Below, in pieces: positions 22,348-40,413 of a DNA stretch of 64,000 bases. Under the pieces are notes generated by a model, which was not told the DNA's origin, searched no databases, and saw nothing but the letters and a program-made list of their open reading frames with translations. Location of the stretch: positions 1,550,001 through 1,614,000 of the forward strand of contig NW_027331833.1 in NCBI RefSeq assembly GCF_033568475.1, given 5' to 3'. Each line of letters opens with the position of its first letter. The first letter of the stretch is position 1. The DNA is from Henckelia pumila (lineage: Eukaryota; Streptophyta; Magnoliopsida; Lamiales; Gesneriaceae). Both the position numbers and the translations under genes were made by a program.

Positions 22348-22797
22348 ATGGTCCGCCATATGCCAAGGTACATAGGTGAGAGCTTCTCCTGGATCCCCTT
22401 AGCAATAGGACTGTTTGTTTCTGCGTCCCTTCTGGTAGGCCTCTGCGCAAAACATGCAGCACGAGTTCGAAGAAAGCATGCGGAACCAAACACGCCGCCA
22501 CACCCCAAGTCACCATTACCATCACCTAAGCAGCTGATAACCATAAGCCACCAGGCCATGATGCATTTACTCAAGAAAGCTTATGCAAAAGATATTGATG
22601 TTGGTGGGAAAGAAGAGGTGGGGTTGTGGCAGAAGGCGATCTCGATGGGGGAGAAATGCCGGCCGCCGGAGTTTTCGGGTGCCATTTACTATGATTACGC
22701 CGGGAATCAGATCCCGGAGATGCCCAAGTCGCCGAGAGCAAGTCCTCTCAGGACTTTTGCTTTTCATGTGGAGAAGGATGATGGTTTGGCTTGTTGA
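22348..22797 (+). CDS. Small plant single-pass membrane protein, unknown function
   Basis: An intact 149-residue frame with no intron seen. I chose the ATG at 22348 (MVRHMPRYIGESFSW) rather than the in-frame ATG at 22225, because a TATA-like TATATAAT lies at 22215-22222, leaving room for a leader of about 100 bp, and the first 41 codons of the longer form look like non-coding sequence. One clear transmembrane helix covers about residues 14-34 (WIPLAIGLFVSASLLVGLCA), followed by basic residues (KHAARVRRKH), so the C-terminal part is probably cytosolic or stromal. The soluble tail has LWQKAISMGEKCRPPEFSGA followed by IYYDYAGNQIPEMPKSPRAS, a motif I associate with a plant-specific family of uncharacterised proteins. 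No catalytic motif is seen, so I give no function. Confidence 0.8.
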   Translation: MVRHMPRYIGESFSWIPLAIGLFVSASLLVGLCAKHAARVRRKHAEPNTPPHPKSPLPSPKQLITISHQAMMHLLKKAYAKDIDVGGKEEVGLWQKAISMGEKCRPPEFSGAIYYDYAGNQIPEMPKSPRASPLRTFAFHVEKDDGLAC

Positions 22798-23075
22798 ACT
22801 ATCAGTATCAATATTTTAAATGCCTTTTTTGGTAAATTATCTTTTTTTAAAAAAAAAATTAGTTGTGTGCGCGCGCATATATATTCAAGACAATATATAG
22901 CAGGGTTTCTCTTATTCAAGATAAGTTGCTCGACAACGTTTTATTCTTCTTTTCGTTCAAGTACATCGGAGGACCAAACAATATGGAGGAGAGGGGAACC
23001 AGATGTATTGTAACAAATAATTTTGTTTGTACCAAACAAACTATGTACAAATGAATTCGACGAGTATTTGCCATT
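22798..23075. other. Intergenic region between convergent genes
   Basis: About 280 bp between the stop of the membrane-protein gene and the stop of the convergent cytochrome b561 gene. It probably carries both 3' UTRs. A poly-A tract lies at about 22850-22858; no defined poly-A signal was assigned. Confidence 0.4.
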
Positions 23076-25590
23076 TCAAAACACGGCCTTAGGTTTAGGC
23101 ATTTGGCCTTTTGGCAATACCGCAGCAAGAATCACGGCGCTGCCCAGAAGAACCAAACTGAGTCCCAAACCATTCACAATTGACGACTCAGGACCGCGCT
23201 TTGTTACATCTGGATTGGCTTGTAACAAAGTCAACTTCTCAAGCAGCCCCGTCTCAGCTGTCACCACTGCCAACCCGTAAGTATATAGACCAAGGAAGAC
23301 ATGCCAAGGGAGCACCTTTAGCCTTGCTGTCTGAACCTCTCCTTTATGCCAAAAGTTCATGAAACCAAACAACCACTGCAACAACATCACCCCTTTCCAT
23401 GATGAAAATATGATTAAATAAACAGGAGATAATTATATCACTCATTTGGATGACTAAAAGTTCTCTCTCCATCAGGTATATCTAGGACCGGCTAAAATTT
23501 GGAAATGATAACATACATTGTCGTTACACATTCAATTATAGCTACAATTGGCTCAAGACAGACGTTTTAACAGTCTTTTGCATCTAATGCTATGTTTTCC
23601 AAGATATTTCCCATGTTTAAGAATCATTTAAGTTGTGTCAGAAGATGCAAACGTTCCGTCTACAAAAAATTGTAACATGGAGTAGTTTGTAAGAGTTGAT
23701 GAAAGATATAGTAATGTGATGTTTAGAACGACTACGTGCATGTCTTTTCTTCGTAAACTGTACATAAGACATGATGAACTATCATAAAAATGGTCACAAA
23801 ATAGATATCATATCGATTGAACCATCCTTTCAGATATAAGTCTCCTTAACTTAGTCACTATATCTAATCTTGTAGACTCACAAGAGTAGCAGATGATGCA
23901 TTACGTCCAGCGTTACTACCATGTAGTCTATGATACCGTTTGGTATCATGGATGAGATGTACGATAAATGAATAAAACATGATGAGATATGGATAAGCAA
24001 GACATAGTTATGAATAATATGTTGTTTTGTATGCTTTTTATTTTGTAGGATTATTGTGTTTATTCTCTTAATTGTCATTGTCAATTTCACACAATGTCAC
24101 TTATATGACACTCATCCTCCACTAATATCATGGGTGGAGAAGTATTTGTCATCAAACCTACATCTAATCTCATACCGGGCCATGAGATATCATTGAGCTA
24201 ATAAAAAAATGAGAGAAACATGAGATGAGTAAAAATTTGTGTCTCATCCCACTTTCATCTCATGTACCAAACGGTACCTATGCACAATTGATGACACAAG
24301 TCCAAAACAAAATAACATTAACCTAATAGTGCCTGTAGTATATCTTCCTTGAACTGATTCATCTCCTATTTACGAGGTACAGCAAACCTCCTGCAACTCA
24401 ATTTCAGGATACTTCAATCACTCAACCTGCTTGATAGAAATTATGTGGCTAAAGTTCTTGAAAGTCATTTAGCTATCAACTCAACCTCCCAGAAAACAAC
24501 TGAATCCATTGATCCACAGTATCATAGAAATCTCTATGCTCCTCATACACGTTTATTTTGAATACATAAAAGACTGAATCAATGGCATGCGAATCAACAA
24601 TATTTTCAGGATGCTGAGTTAAACAAGTAGCATTGCTCAATATCGATGGATTATTAGGCAGGTTTCACAGAAACAGAATTAGCTAGCCAGAATTCTTGAA
24701 GCAGACCTTTCATTTCACCCGAATTCAAATCATGTTAACTACACTATTTTTTAAAGAAAGTGGCATCCTCGATCCCCATAAAATCATCAATCTTTTTGTA
24801 CATTACATTATAAGTCTTACATCTATGCTTATACCACCCATCCTCGTCAAATACATAATGTTGGCAACAAGTTTAATATGAATATATAACTAGCAAAACG
24901 TAAAAGAGAAAAGAACATCTTTTTCCCCTTGTGCAAGATCAACCTATAAGCAAAACAAACAAAAGGCATGAGAAAATGTCACCTGAGCGCCAAACATAGG
25001 GATACAGATCAAACCCATCCATGAATGCAAACTATAAAAATTAGCCACAATCCCATCTTGCCCATGAAATTTAGTCCAGATACCAAAAATCCCACAACCT
25101 AGAGCTACACCTTGAAGGCACAAATGCACTGATTTCTTCAAACTTCTTGAACCAGGGAGCCATCTGTACACCAAGATGGCTGCAAAATACAGAAAATGAA
25201 GCAAAACCCACCAGTCAAAATCAAAATTTAACTAAAGAATTCCCTTTTGTGGCACCCAAATCTGCGTTCGACTGAAACTCCTACCTTCTCCACTAATGAG
25301 TATGAAACCAATCACCATTAACAAAGGATGCATCACCTGCTCAAACAAGAACATACAAACCAACTTTTACATGAATGCATGCCCATGTAGTAGACAAGAC
25401 TAAGATAAAAAAAAATCAAGAAAAAAGAATGGAATTTTACATCAAAAATGAGATCTTCTTGGGAGGAGGAAAGAGGAATGAAGCTGGCTTGGAAGTGAAG
25501 AGTCCATGTAATAACAAGAATTGCAACTAAAAAAGCTGAAATTCTTGCAAAAAGCAAGACAGAAAATGGTGAGAATAAGACTGCAGCCAT
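23076..25590 (-). CDS. Cytochrome b561, transmembrane ascorbate ferrireductase type
   Basis: Four coding exons on the minus strand: 25590-25441, 25336-25285, 25179-24983 and 23375-23076. All junctions are GT-AG and the 699-nt sum encodes 232 residues. The family moves electrons from cytosolic ascorbate across a membrane to ferric or monodehydroascorbate acceptors using two b hemes. The four conserved heme-ligand histidines are present: His53 (VMHPLLMVIGF), His86 (LKKSVHLCLQG), His119 (NFYSLHSWMG) and His158 (LKVLPWHVFLGLYTYG). About six hydrophobic segments and the HGQDGIVANFYSLHSW core fit the family. I prefer the ATG at 25590 (MAAVLFSPFSVLLFAR), the usual N-terminus; an in-frame ATG at 25626 would add 12 residues. 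The last intron is long (23376-24982) and holds a MITE-like repeat. It most resembles the probable ascorbate ferrireductase 3/4 group, by memory only. Confidence 0.94.
23934..24276. mobile_element. MITE-like inverted repeat in a b561 intron
   Basis: A 343-bp segment bounded by TACCGTTTGGTA at the left and TACCAAACGGTA at the right, with inner similarity (ATGGATGAGATG on the left, CATCTCATGTACC on the right). A CTATG just outside each end (23928-23932 and 24278-24282) may be a 5-bp target duplication one base out, or chance. Several copies of ATGAGAT-like words fill the interior. No coding capacity. Confidence 0.6.
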
Positions 25591-25639
25591 GGAGTCGAGC
25601 GTTCTTTCTTTCAATAAATCACTCAAAATCTTACATTAA

Positions 25640-26460
25640 GCAACAGGGCAACCGACACAACCAAAATAATAATATTTATATACTTAAGATTCCAAATTTC
25701 TAAATTATTGATCAAGCATTTTCTTTTCCTTGGGACCTTACTTTATTAGGAATAGTTTATTGCCAACAGGATTTGAATTATTGAATACTATTAAGTTAAA
25801 GACTATTAAATTAAAGATAGAAAATTGAATGGAGAAAAAGTTGCCACAGATTGATAACTAATACATAACTTGAATCACTTACAATAATCTAGAAAGGGCT
25901 TCTTCGTTTCGAAAGATCAAAATAATACAACAAAATAAGTTTAGATCTGGACTTGTTGGGAGGATAACGTTCTGTTGGCATCTTGTGAATTTTTACAAGT
26001 GTCATATCTTCCCCTCTTATAGTGTATATTGATGATCATGTGTTGGTAGACTGGTAGTATCTGTTTGTCAGCATTCAAGGTTCAAAAAGGTGGAGCTTAC
26101 GATTTGGTTGCTTAACTTACATTTTGAATGTAAACTAATTTTCTATAAATTAATTTCCATAAGTTAATAATGTCTATTATAATAATTTTCTAAATTCCAG
26201 ATTATGCTAAAACAATATTTTATAATGTTGTTAACTTTAAAAAAATATCGTATATTTTACAAAAATACAAAAACAATCATGTTACTTGATTTGTCTTAAA
26301 ATTTGAATATAAATTAATATTGTTTTTTTTACTTTTAAAAAAAAACAAAATTTCAAGATAAGACAAATTTTTAAAATCATAATAATAACTGAATAAATAA
26401 TCAATTCGTTGTAATTAGAATTATTATTGATGTCACATCACTCTCACCAAGCTAATTCAA
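25640..26460. other. Promoter side of the b561 gene and AT-rich intergenic
   Basis: Upstream of the minus-strand b561 gene. No gene recognised. The first 200-300 bp probably hold its promoter and leader; no specific element is assigned. Poly-A and poly-T tracts near 26320-26345. Confidence 0.4.
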
Positions 26461-26464
26461 AAAG

Positions 26465-26630
26465 GGGAAATTCGACCCTACAGTTGTGATATTGCCCCAA
26501 CTATAGGGTGAAGGGTCCAGATTTGATTTATTTTCATGTGATGGACCTCACATGAAAATAATTATGTGTGTAAATCTGGATCCTTCTCCTGCAGTTGGGG
26601 CAATACCACAACTGCAGGGTCGAAGCTCCC
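26465..26630. mobile_element. MITE with exact 9-bp target duplication
   Basis: A 166-bp element with long terminal inverted repeats: left GGGAAATTCGACCCTACAGT, right (reverse complement) GGGAGCTTCGACCCTGCAGT, and similarity continuing for about 60 bp (GATATTGCCCCAACT; GGTATTGCCCCAACT). It is flanked by exact copies of TTCAAAAAG at 26456-26464 and 26631-26639. A 9-bp duplication fits a Mutator-like non-autonomous element. A CATGTGA / TCACATG pair marks the centre. Confidence 0.9.
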
Positions 26631-26639
26631 TTCAAAAAG

Positions 26640-27152
26640 ATTATAATATCCATTCTCTTAGGATAAAGAAGCTGTTGAATTACTAGATAAGGTTCAGCTT
26701 GATTTTATGGATTTGATTGAGAGAAAATTACTTGATTTGGTGAAGAATTTGAGAAATAATACTCAAGATAACTTGAGTGTATCTAAAATCCATCATAATA
26801 AAATTTATAACTTACTTTTAGACTGAATTTGAAATTAACTTTAATATTGTTTATCGAAACAAATAAAAATAGTTTGAATCATAAATTTGAAACTCATCAA
26901 TATAAGCATATAACCACCTGAATTTATTTCCCTCTTATTTAATTGTGTTAGATAGTGTTTTGGAGAGTTTATAGGAAGCATTTCTCAGTTTTTTGTTAAC
27001 AAAATTTTCAAAATTTTATTCATGAAAGGCTAAAAAGTGATTCTTAAAAGCTCTACAAAATTCTACCTTAGAATAGTCATCCAAAATCTTCCAAAAATCA
27101 TCATGACACCAATCAAATTCTTCCTATAATGTTACCATTGTTATAAATATGT
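26640..27152. other. AT-rich intergenic stretch
   Basis: No gene or element recognised; AT-rich sequence up to the LTR element starting at 27153. Confidence 0.4.
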
Positions 27153-27367
27153 TGTTATTATTATAGATGATTATATTTTAAAGATATGTGATCAAGATAA
27201 ATATGTCAAGATAATATTTGTGAATATTTGTATCTTGTAATCTTTCCTTATAAATAGGGGTGATTGAGTTCAATGAAAATTATACCTGAGTATTGACTCA
27301 TATGAATTCTCTCTCATGTCGTAAATTCTCTCTACTCATCTCTTTTTTTTTATTATGATTTATAACA
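27153..27367 (+). mobile_element. 5' LTR of a decayed complete LTR retrotransposon
   Basis: A 215-bp LTR from TGTTATTATTATAG to TTTATAACA, almost repeated at 31380-31596. It has a TATA box (CTTATAAATAGGGGTG near 27249). The sequence just after it, CGTTATCAGCACGAT (27368 on), is a context often seen after short plant copia LTRs and may serve as primer-binding site. Confidence 0.85.
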
Positions 27368-28115
27368 CGTTATCAGCACGATTCTGTAACCAACTGAGAA
27401 TGAAAATAATTCTCATTTTATTGATGATATTGGAATAGCACAACGTGTTGTCAATACTTGATTTTATGAGAGATGTTCATTGGTGCTCTAGAAGTAGCAC
27501 AATGAAATAATTGATATATTGGTGCCCATGAAATATCATGAATATGTTGATGACCTTTTGTATTGAGAATTTTAAGAAATTCATGATCATGATATAATAT
27601 GTTGAGAATTTTGAGAGATTGATGATTACAATTTTGATATATCGAAAGATATTCATGAATTCGTGATATAATATATTGAATATTGAGATATTCAAGATTA
27701 AGATCTGATATAAGATCAAATATATTGATAATCGAAAGAGATTTCTAGTTATAATATAATATATGAGAATCTGAATAGATTCATGATAAAAATATGATAT
27801 ATGATTTCGTATATCAAGAAACTGAAGAAATCATGATTGATATATGATATGATATCCAAGATCTATATATAAAAATTATTGAAGAAATAGATCTTATGTC
27901 AAAGTGTATCAATATTGAAATATTGATAAAAAGATGTAAGATTTGATAATATTCATGAAAAATATTAATATAAGATCCAAGATTTGGAAATATTCTCGAA
28001 AAATATAATTTAATGCCCTTTTGATTATTGAGGATCTTATGAATTGAGAAATTTAGTATAATTTCTCAAATATATCTATATATGATCTAAAATTGTCAAT
28101 ATCCATAAGTGAATG

Positions 28116-28154
<39 letters not shown>

Positions 28155-31100
28155 ATATATATATATATATATATATCAAAAGATATTGACTTGATATCGA
28201 TTCAAATCATATATTCGTTCTTAATGCTCTAGAAGAAGCATGATCTATTATTTGTCACTATTTTTATGAATAGCGACTTGATGTTCAATGATGAACTGCA
28301 TAGGCTATTGATTGACAATTATGAATGAGCGGTAGTAAGATCGCAACACTATCAATCGAAAAACAAAAAAAAAATGTCAAACCCAATGAATTGGACCATC
28401 ATCTATATTGGGCAACGACGATGATGGATTGATGGTAGCCTATGCATGATGATGTCAATTGGTTGATTTATGACTAACTTCAAGTCATTTTATTTATTTA
28501 TTGAACTAATTTATTTTTGGTAAATTAATTTTGTATTTGTTTAAATTAATTTTGGAAAACTCTAGCATGTGTTTTGATTAACATAAATTATTTTGATAAT
28601 ATAAAATAAGATCTACAAATTTTGTGAATCTATCCTATTGGTCAATATATTGCCTTAAATATTAATTATGCAATTTGATGATTTGAAAATTTTTTATTTT
28701 AAGGATATATTGGGTTGTTACATCTTTATTCCATAAAATTTGATTATGGATTTTAAATTCCTCAATTTTGATTGTGGATATAAATTTTGAATTTTTTTCA
28801 AAATCATTTGATTAAGCTATCACTTTTTAAATGAATGATGGAGTATTTTTATCACAAGTTATTATCTTACATGTAAGAACATGAATTTAATGTAAAATGA
28901 CATTCGTGATAGATTGAATGTCATTATTAAAGGTAAAAAATCTACTTGATGCATACATGAATTTGAAAAGGTACGTTCGATTTTTCAATTTAAATTCTTT
29001 TATTATAATATCTTATTTATAATAATTTGTTCAAGGAAAGACAATTATGAAAATTGTCTGATTAATGTGGTACATTCTTTTAAGTGAATGTAACAGTGCC
29101 AATTAACATAGTTAATACACTGTAGTTTAATTCTTCAAGGAAGAATATGTCATATCGTATGAAGCAAGATATGAATTATAAATTCACCACAAAATATTGA
29201 GATATACGTCATAATCAAGTATTGTACTAAATGTACATCGGTATCTCGTATCACAATCGTACCTGAAGTACGTAAAAGATTTATTGATATCTATCAAGTA
29301 AGATATTAAAGTTTGTGGAGACTGTTAATGTCTATCCAAATCATATATTTCATCGTATGTTGATTGAATGTCTAAAAGATCTTGAAAATCGTTTGATTGA
29401 CGATGAAAAAAATGACGTGTTTGATATCATATAATGGTGATACACAATATTGACGTATATGAAATTTTGAATCTAGTGGATATTGATTTGGTTTAAATAG
29501 TATATTACAAATCAATATTTTTAGAAGAGTTAAAGGTTCCAAAAGTATCATTGATACAAATATTTTTAGAGTTTGACATAATGGATTGAATTGAGCTTTC
29601 AAATTATATAAATAGTTGAAAAACTATTGATAGTGCACAAAGTTGTTAATGAATAAGCCAAAAGTTATTGGATCGAAAAATATGAAGTTTTTTGAATCAA
29701 AGATCCAGAAGATTTTATGAATTCTTTTGGGCTTATCAAATTTGATATCACTATCATTAGCTCAAATTGGTAGAGAATCCCCATATTATTTGGAAGGAAT
29801 AAATAACGTGGGCCCACGAAGCGCAACATGATATTTGCGCTAATACGTATTGAGAAAAACTTCCAGAATATATAATCAAGACAAGCTTGATCAAAAAAGG
29901 ATATGCATATCAATTTTATGATTATAAATATGTTGGTTTAGTTGATTTATTTTGCCTCCAATCAACTACTAAACCATGAAATTAAATGCGTCGTATTTGG
30001 GGATATCTGAAAGATATATTATAAATATTATGTCAAATGCTCATGTACTGAAAATTAATGTTTGTGCGAGAAATGTACTACATAAATCTCTTGAAGAGAT
30101 TGTAAATATGCTAGAAATAAATTGGATCTTATGATCAATTATTTTGAGCAATGAGATTTTATGACGCGAAATTCTCATTTGTTATTCTTGTAAAACAATG
30201 TTTCCAATATTGAGGGGGAGGAATTAGAAGCTACAAGAATATTTTTGAGATCGATCCCAATGAAATATAAAGTGAACATGGTGTTCAAAGTTTAAATCTC
30301 AAATACATTATTTGATCTTGTGTATAAGATCGTTTAGCTTCATTTATGTTCAAGTTGAACAATATATATAAATCGTCTTTAGTGACGAAACTCCTTTAAA
30401 GAAAATGAGTGAACATATAAATGTGAAAAGAACAATGGAGGCTGGTCGTTATGAAATAAATCGACCTCCTGCAGGACCATATCTTATATTACTTGCAAGT
30501 AAATGAAAAAGGACGCTAGAAGCGTGAACGACCAATTATTTCAATGAATCCAATTTGGATTATGTTATTCTTGAAAGAATAATTAGTATATTGAAAGGTG
30601 AGATTTCACAAATTATTTGGGATCGAAATGATATAATCATTCGTGTGTTTTGCTATTACGCAAAATGATGATTATTTTAAACTACAATTTGTTGAACTTT
30701 CAATAACAATGATATGTGGCAATATGAGAAAATTTTAACAAAGTTTCTCAAAATATTTCAAGTGGATTATGAGAAAATATTTGCACTTGTTATGGATGTA
30801 CTGATTTGATGGTGGTATATATAGAAACATCCTCGAAGGATTCGATGCTCAAAATATTGTTTTTGCCAACTTGAAGAAGAAGAAAAGATATTTGGTCTTG
30901 AAGTACCATACCTATGGCAAAATCAGCATCTGAATCAATTTTTGGCAAATCAGTGCATAAGATTGAAATATTAAGAGTTAATAATTGAAAGTGATGCTTG
31001 CAAGAGGGGGAGCAATTAAAGTTGTACTCTTTTTTCATTGTCTATGATTTTTTCCACGTGATTTTTCATAACAAGGTTTTTAATGATACAATTAACATAT

Positions 31101-31379
31101 ATCGCGAGATGTCGTACTCTTTTTTCTTCATTAGGATTTTGTTCCACTGAGTTTTTCCTGATAAGATTTTAACGAGGAGCAACTATTGTCGGAAAGACAT
31201 CCAAAGAAAGTATATGGTGATGTACTCTTTTTTCTTCGTTTAGATTTTTCCTACTGGGTTTTACAGTCAAGGTTTTAACGAGGCAGCACTCGAGTCCCGA
31301 TGAAGTCCTGAGCATCCATCTTGCTAAAAGAAGATTTTGAAGAATTGGTTGCTTATGCAAATAATCACCTAAGGGGGAG
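27368..31379 (+). mobile_element. Internal region of the decayed LTR element, probably copia
   Basis: About 4 kb between two matching LTRs. No reading frame longer than about 80 codons survives on either strand, and the short open stretches are scattered. A polypurine tract AAGGGGGAG (31371-31379) abuts the 3' LTR and fixes plus orientation. A GAGGGGGAGGAATTAG at about 30213 is similar. Protein relics such as IKKGYAYQFYDYKYVGLVDL appear only in fragments. Contains an (AT)n microsatellite at about 28120-28176. The lineage is unresolved; copia is inferred from LTR size and the downstream primer-binding context. Confidence 0.65.
28120..28176. repeat. (AT)n microsatellite
   Basis: Two (AT)n runs separated by a TTTTGAT interruption, inside the decayed LTR element. 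Likely length-variable. Confidence 0.9.
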
Positions 31380-31596
31380 TATTATTATTATAGATGATTA
31401 TATTTTAAAGATATGTGATCAAGATAATATTTGTGAAAGATAATATTTGTGAATATTTGTATCTTGTAATCTTTCCCTATAAATAAGGGTGATTGAGTTC
31501 AATGAAAATTGCACCTGAGTATTGATTCATATGAATTCTCTCTCATATCATAAATTCTCTTTACTCATCTCTCTGTTTTTATTATGATTTATAACA
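31380..31596 (+). mobile_element. 3' LTR of the decayed LTR retrotransposon
   Basis: A 217-bp copy of the LTR at 27153, preceded by the polypurine tract. The first two bases are TA instead of TG. By eye the two LTRs differ at about 15 positions plus small indels around an AAGATAATATTTGTG duplication. The 5-mers outside the two LTRs (TATGT and ACCAT) are not the same, so the target duplication is lost or the ends are slightly misplaced. Confidence 0.85.
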
Positions 31597-32060
31597 ACCA
31601 TGTATGTTATAATAAGTTGTTACATGAACATCTCGTAATTAAAACATCCTAGAGGAATTTTCCAGACCTGAACAAGATTTTGAACGGCATCTGAACCATT
31701 TCATTCAGTTGGAAGAGATTGATGTGGCCTTCTATAACTAAGTTTTAAAACATACATTTTTTTTATTTCAACTCTCGTAAAATTCGTCATCATTCAGAGA
31801 TATGTGAGGCTTTTCGATGTTACGATCCATGGAAGTGATGAGTCAAGCAATAGCAAGAGAATTTCAGACTAAACTTTTTTTTATTAAAAAAATAATAATT
31901 ATTATGATTTGAAAACCCACGGCGGCTAACTTCGATGCACATTGAGTAAAATCCAGACTAGCATTGACAAGTTTTTAATGTTCTCCAATTTTATGGCCGG
32001 TTATACGCTTTAAATATCAGTCAACTTCAGTAAATTCAAAATTTCCGTTCTTTATTTTTT
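31597..32060. other. AT-rich intergenic stretch
   Basis: No gene or repeat recognised. Confidence 0.4.
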
Positions 32061-32356
32061 GGAAAATTATTTTTTTGGTCCAGTATGTTTGTCACTATGC
32101 GATTTTGGTTGTGTTTTCATATTTCAGTTTTAGTCCGCAATCTTTGTTTTTTAATTTTATTCTTTTTTTCGATGTGACATCAATGCAGTGTTGATGTGAA
32201 GCTGACATTTAAAGTGCCACGTGAGAATTTTCGAAAAAAAAAAACTAAAATTGCCAAAAATCGAAACATACATTACTAAAACTGAAATCTTAAAACAATC
32301 TTAAAACATAGAAGATCGAAATTGCAAAATGACAAAGATACAAGTGTAATTTTTCC
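32061..32356. mobile_element. Diverged copy of the MITE family at 3937
   Basis: About 296 bp that matches the element at 3937-4250 along its length: GGAAAAT at the left, TTTGGTCCAGTATGTTTGTCA-like sequence after it, GTTTTAGTCCGCAATCTTTG, a TGACAT / GTGCCACGTGAG centre, and TTGCAAAATGACAAAGATACA with ATTTTTCC at the right. The flanks TTTATTTTTT and TTCCTGTTTT are only loosely alike, so the target duplication has decayed or the ends are eroded. This is the older of the two copies. Confidence 0.75.
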
Positions 32357-32359
32357 TTC

Positions 32360-33270
32360 CTGTTTTTTAAGAAACAAATGCCATACAAGTAGTATGTGAA
32401 GACCCCAAATCAAAAATTCAACCAACCATGAAACCGAAAGCTGATCAAAACCTGATTTAAGTTAGTGTTTGTACACGTTTAAGAGAAAAGTTATTATAGA
32501 CTTCATAAAGTAAAACTAATAATCAATTTTTCCAAGTGTTTATAAACCCTACCTTCGTAATTTCGAATTTTACTTTTCCAAAGAAGGAAAATCCTGATTT
32601 ATTTGTTTCACGGTGCGCTTGAAGATGTAAAAAATGGAATTTGGAATTAAATTTAAATATTTGAAATTGAAATTTTATTTTAGCGTTTGACAAAAAATTT
32701 GGAATATATTTTGAAATTTGATAGCATAAATTTTAGATAAATAATATTTGTAAAAACAAATTATAAAAAAAACTTAAAATTTACAAGTAAAATATATAAA
32801 TTTATTATTAAAAATAATTTTATTATTATATAAACTCAAATCCCATAAAATCCAATCAATTTTGCCAGTATTTCACTTAATTAAATGAAATCCCATGAAA
32901 TCTCATCAAATACCAATCACGTTTTGAAATCCTATTTTGCCAAGTACTAAAATGGCATTTTCAATTCCAAATCGTAACAAATCCAGTTTGATTTCACTGA
33001 TATAAACATAGTGTAAGAATTTCAACACACCCACATTCCCCAGTTTTATGCAGAGAGATATGAACGGTAAATAGTTTATTTAACAGACATTATTGTTTGT
33101 CTACTGCCAATGGATTTGAAGACGGAACAGAATCATAGTAAAATCATGTGCAACGACTAAACTACCAAATCCCTTGTGGATAAGAAGTCGACAAATAGGA
33201 TTGACGCAAGTATTGAATATCCAGCTGTGAATTTTTATTACTCGAAACCAGGGTAAGCACTAGATCGTGT
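32360..33270. other. AT-rich intergenic stretch and DCP5 3' flank
   Basis: No coding potential recognised. AT-rich with AAATCCCATGAAATC-like short repeats (about 32840-32910). Confidence 0.4.
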
Positions 33271-33358
33271 CCTAAATCAATACTCATCCAAGCGGGGACA
33301 AGATTGGCACACAGCTTTTACTTGACCTTCAATAGCACAAACACACAGGCTTATTATT

Positions 33359-39825
<6,467 letters not shown>

Positions 39826-40030
39826 CCTTACCGATGATAATCTACTCTATCCAATTAATATAAATCAAAACAAAAAGAGAAATCACACACAAAATGTGTC
39901 TGAAGAGAGAGAGAGGATGACTGCTCAATCTGGACTGGAGGGGAAACGTAGGGTTTTCGGTTTCAGTTTCCCGTTTTGATGAATTTGATTTCGAAAGCGG
40001 TACATAAGTAATTAATTAATTTCACAATTC
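39826..40030 (-). other. DCP5 5' leader and proximal upstream region
   Basis: The sequence immediately upstream of the DCP5 ATG on the minus strand contains GA/TC-rich tracts (CTCTCTCTCTTCAG, on the minus strand at about 39901-39914), as is common in plant leaders. No sharply defined promoter element is assigned. Confidence 0.4.
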
Positions 40031-40413
40031 AGGTGTTTGTTTGGTTGGCCCATTATAATATAATAACTAGCACTTTGCACAAATTTCTGTAGTCTAAATG
40101 GATCTCATTCATTCATCTTACAAACATATCAGTCCATCTAATGCATGTTCCAAATGAAAATTAATATATTTTCGTGAATTTGATAGTATAAAAAAAAATA
40201 TATCCCATAAAATTAACCTATCAGATGTGAGTTTTCGTTATTCTTAAAATTTGAATAATTATTTGAACATAAGTTCTGTTCTTTTCAAATTAATATTCAA
40301 TCATCTAAAAATACATGGTTAAGGTGTCGTTATTTAAGTAAATCAAATGTTTAATCAAGTTAAAAGGTAAGGACATACTTAGTACGAGCGAATGATATGT
40401 GATTTAATAATAA

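Noticed and set aside
22313..22767. Several minus-strand and alternate-frame open frames over the membrane-protein gene
   Set aside because: They overlap the better-supported plus-strand frame fully and show no family motif.
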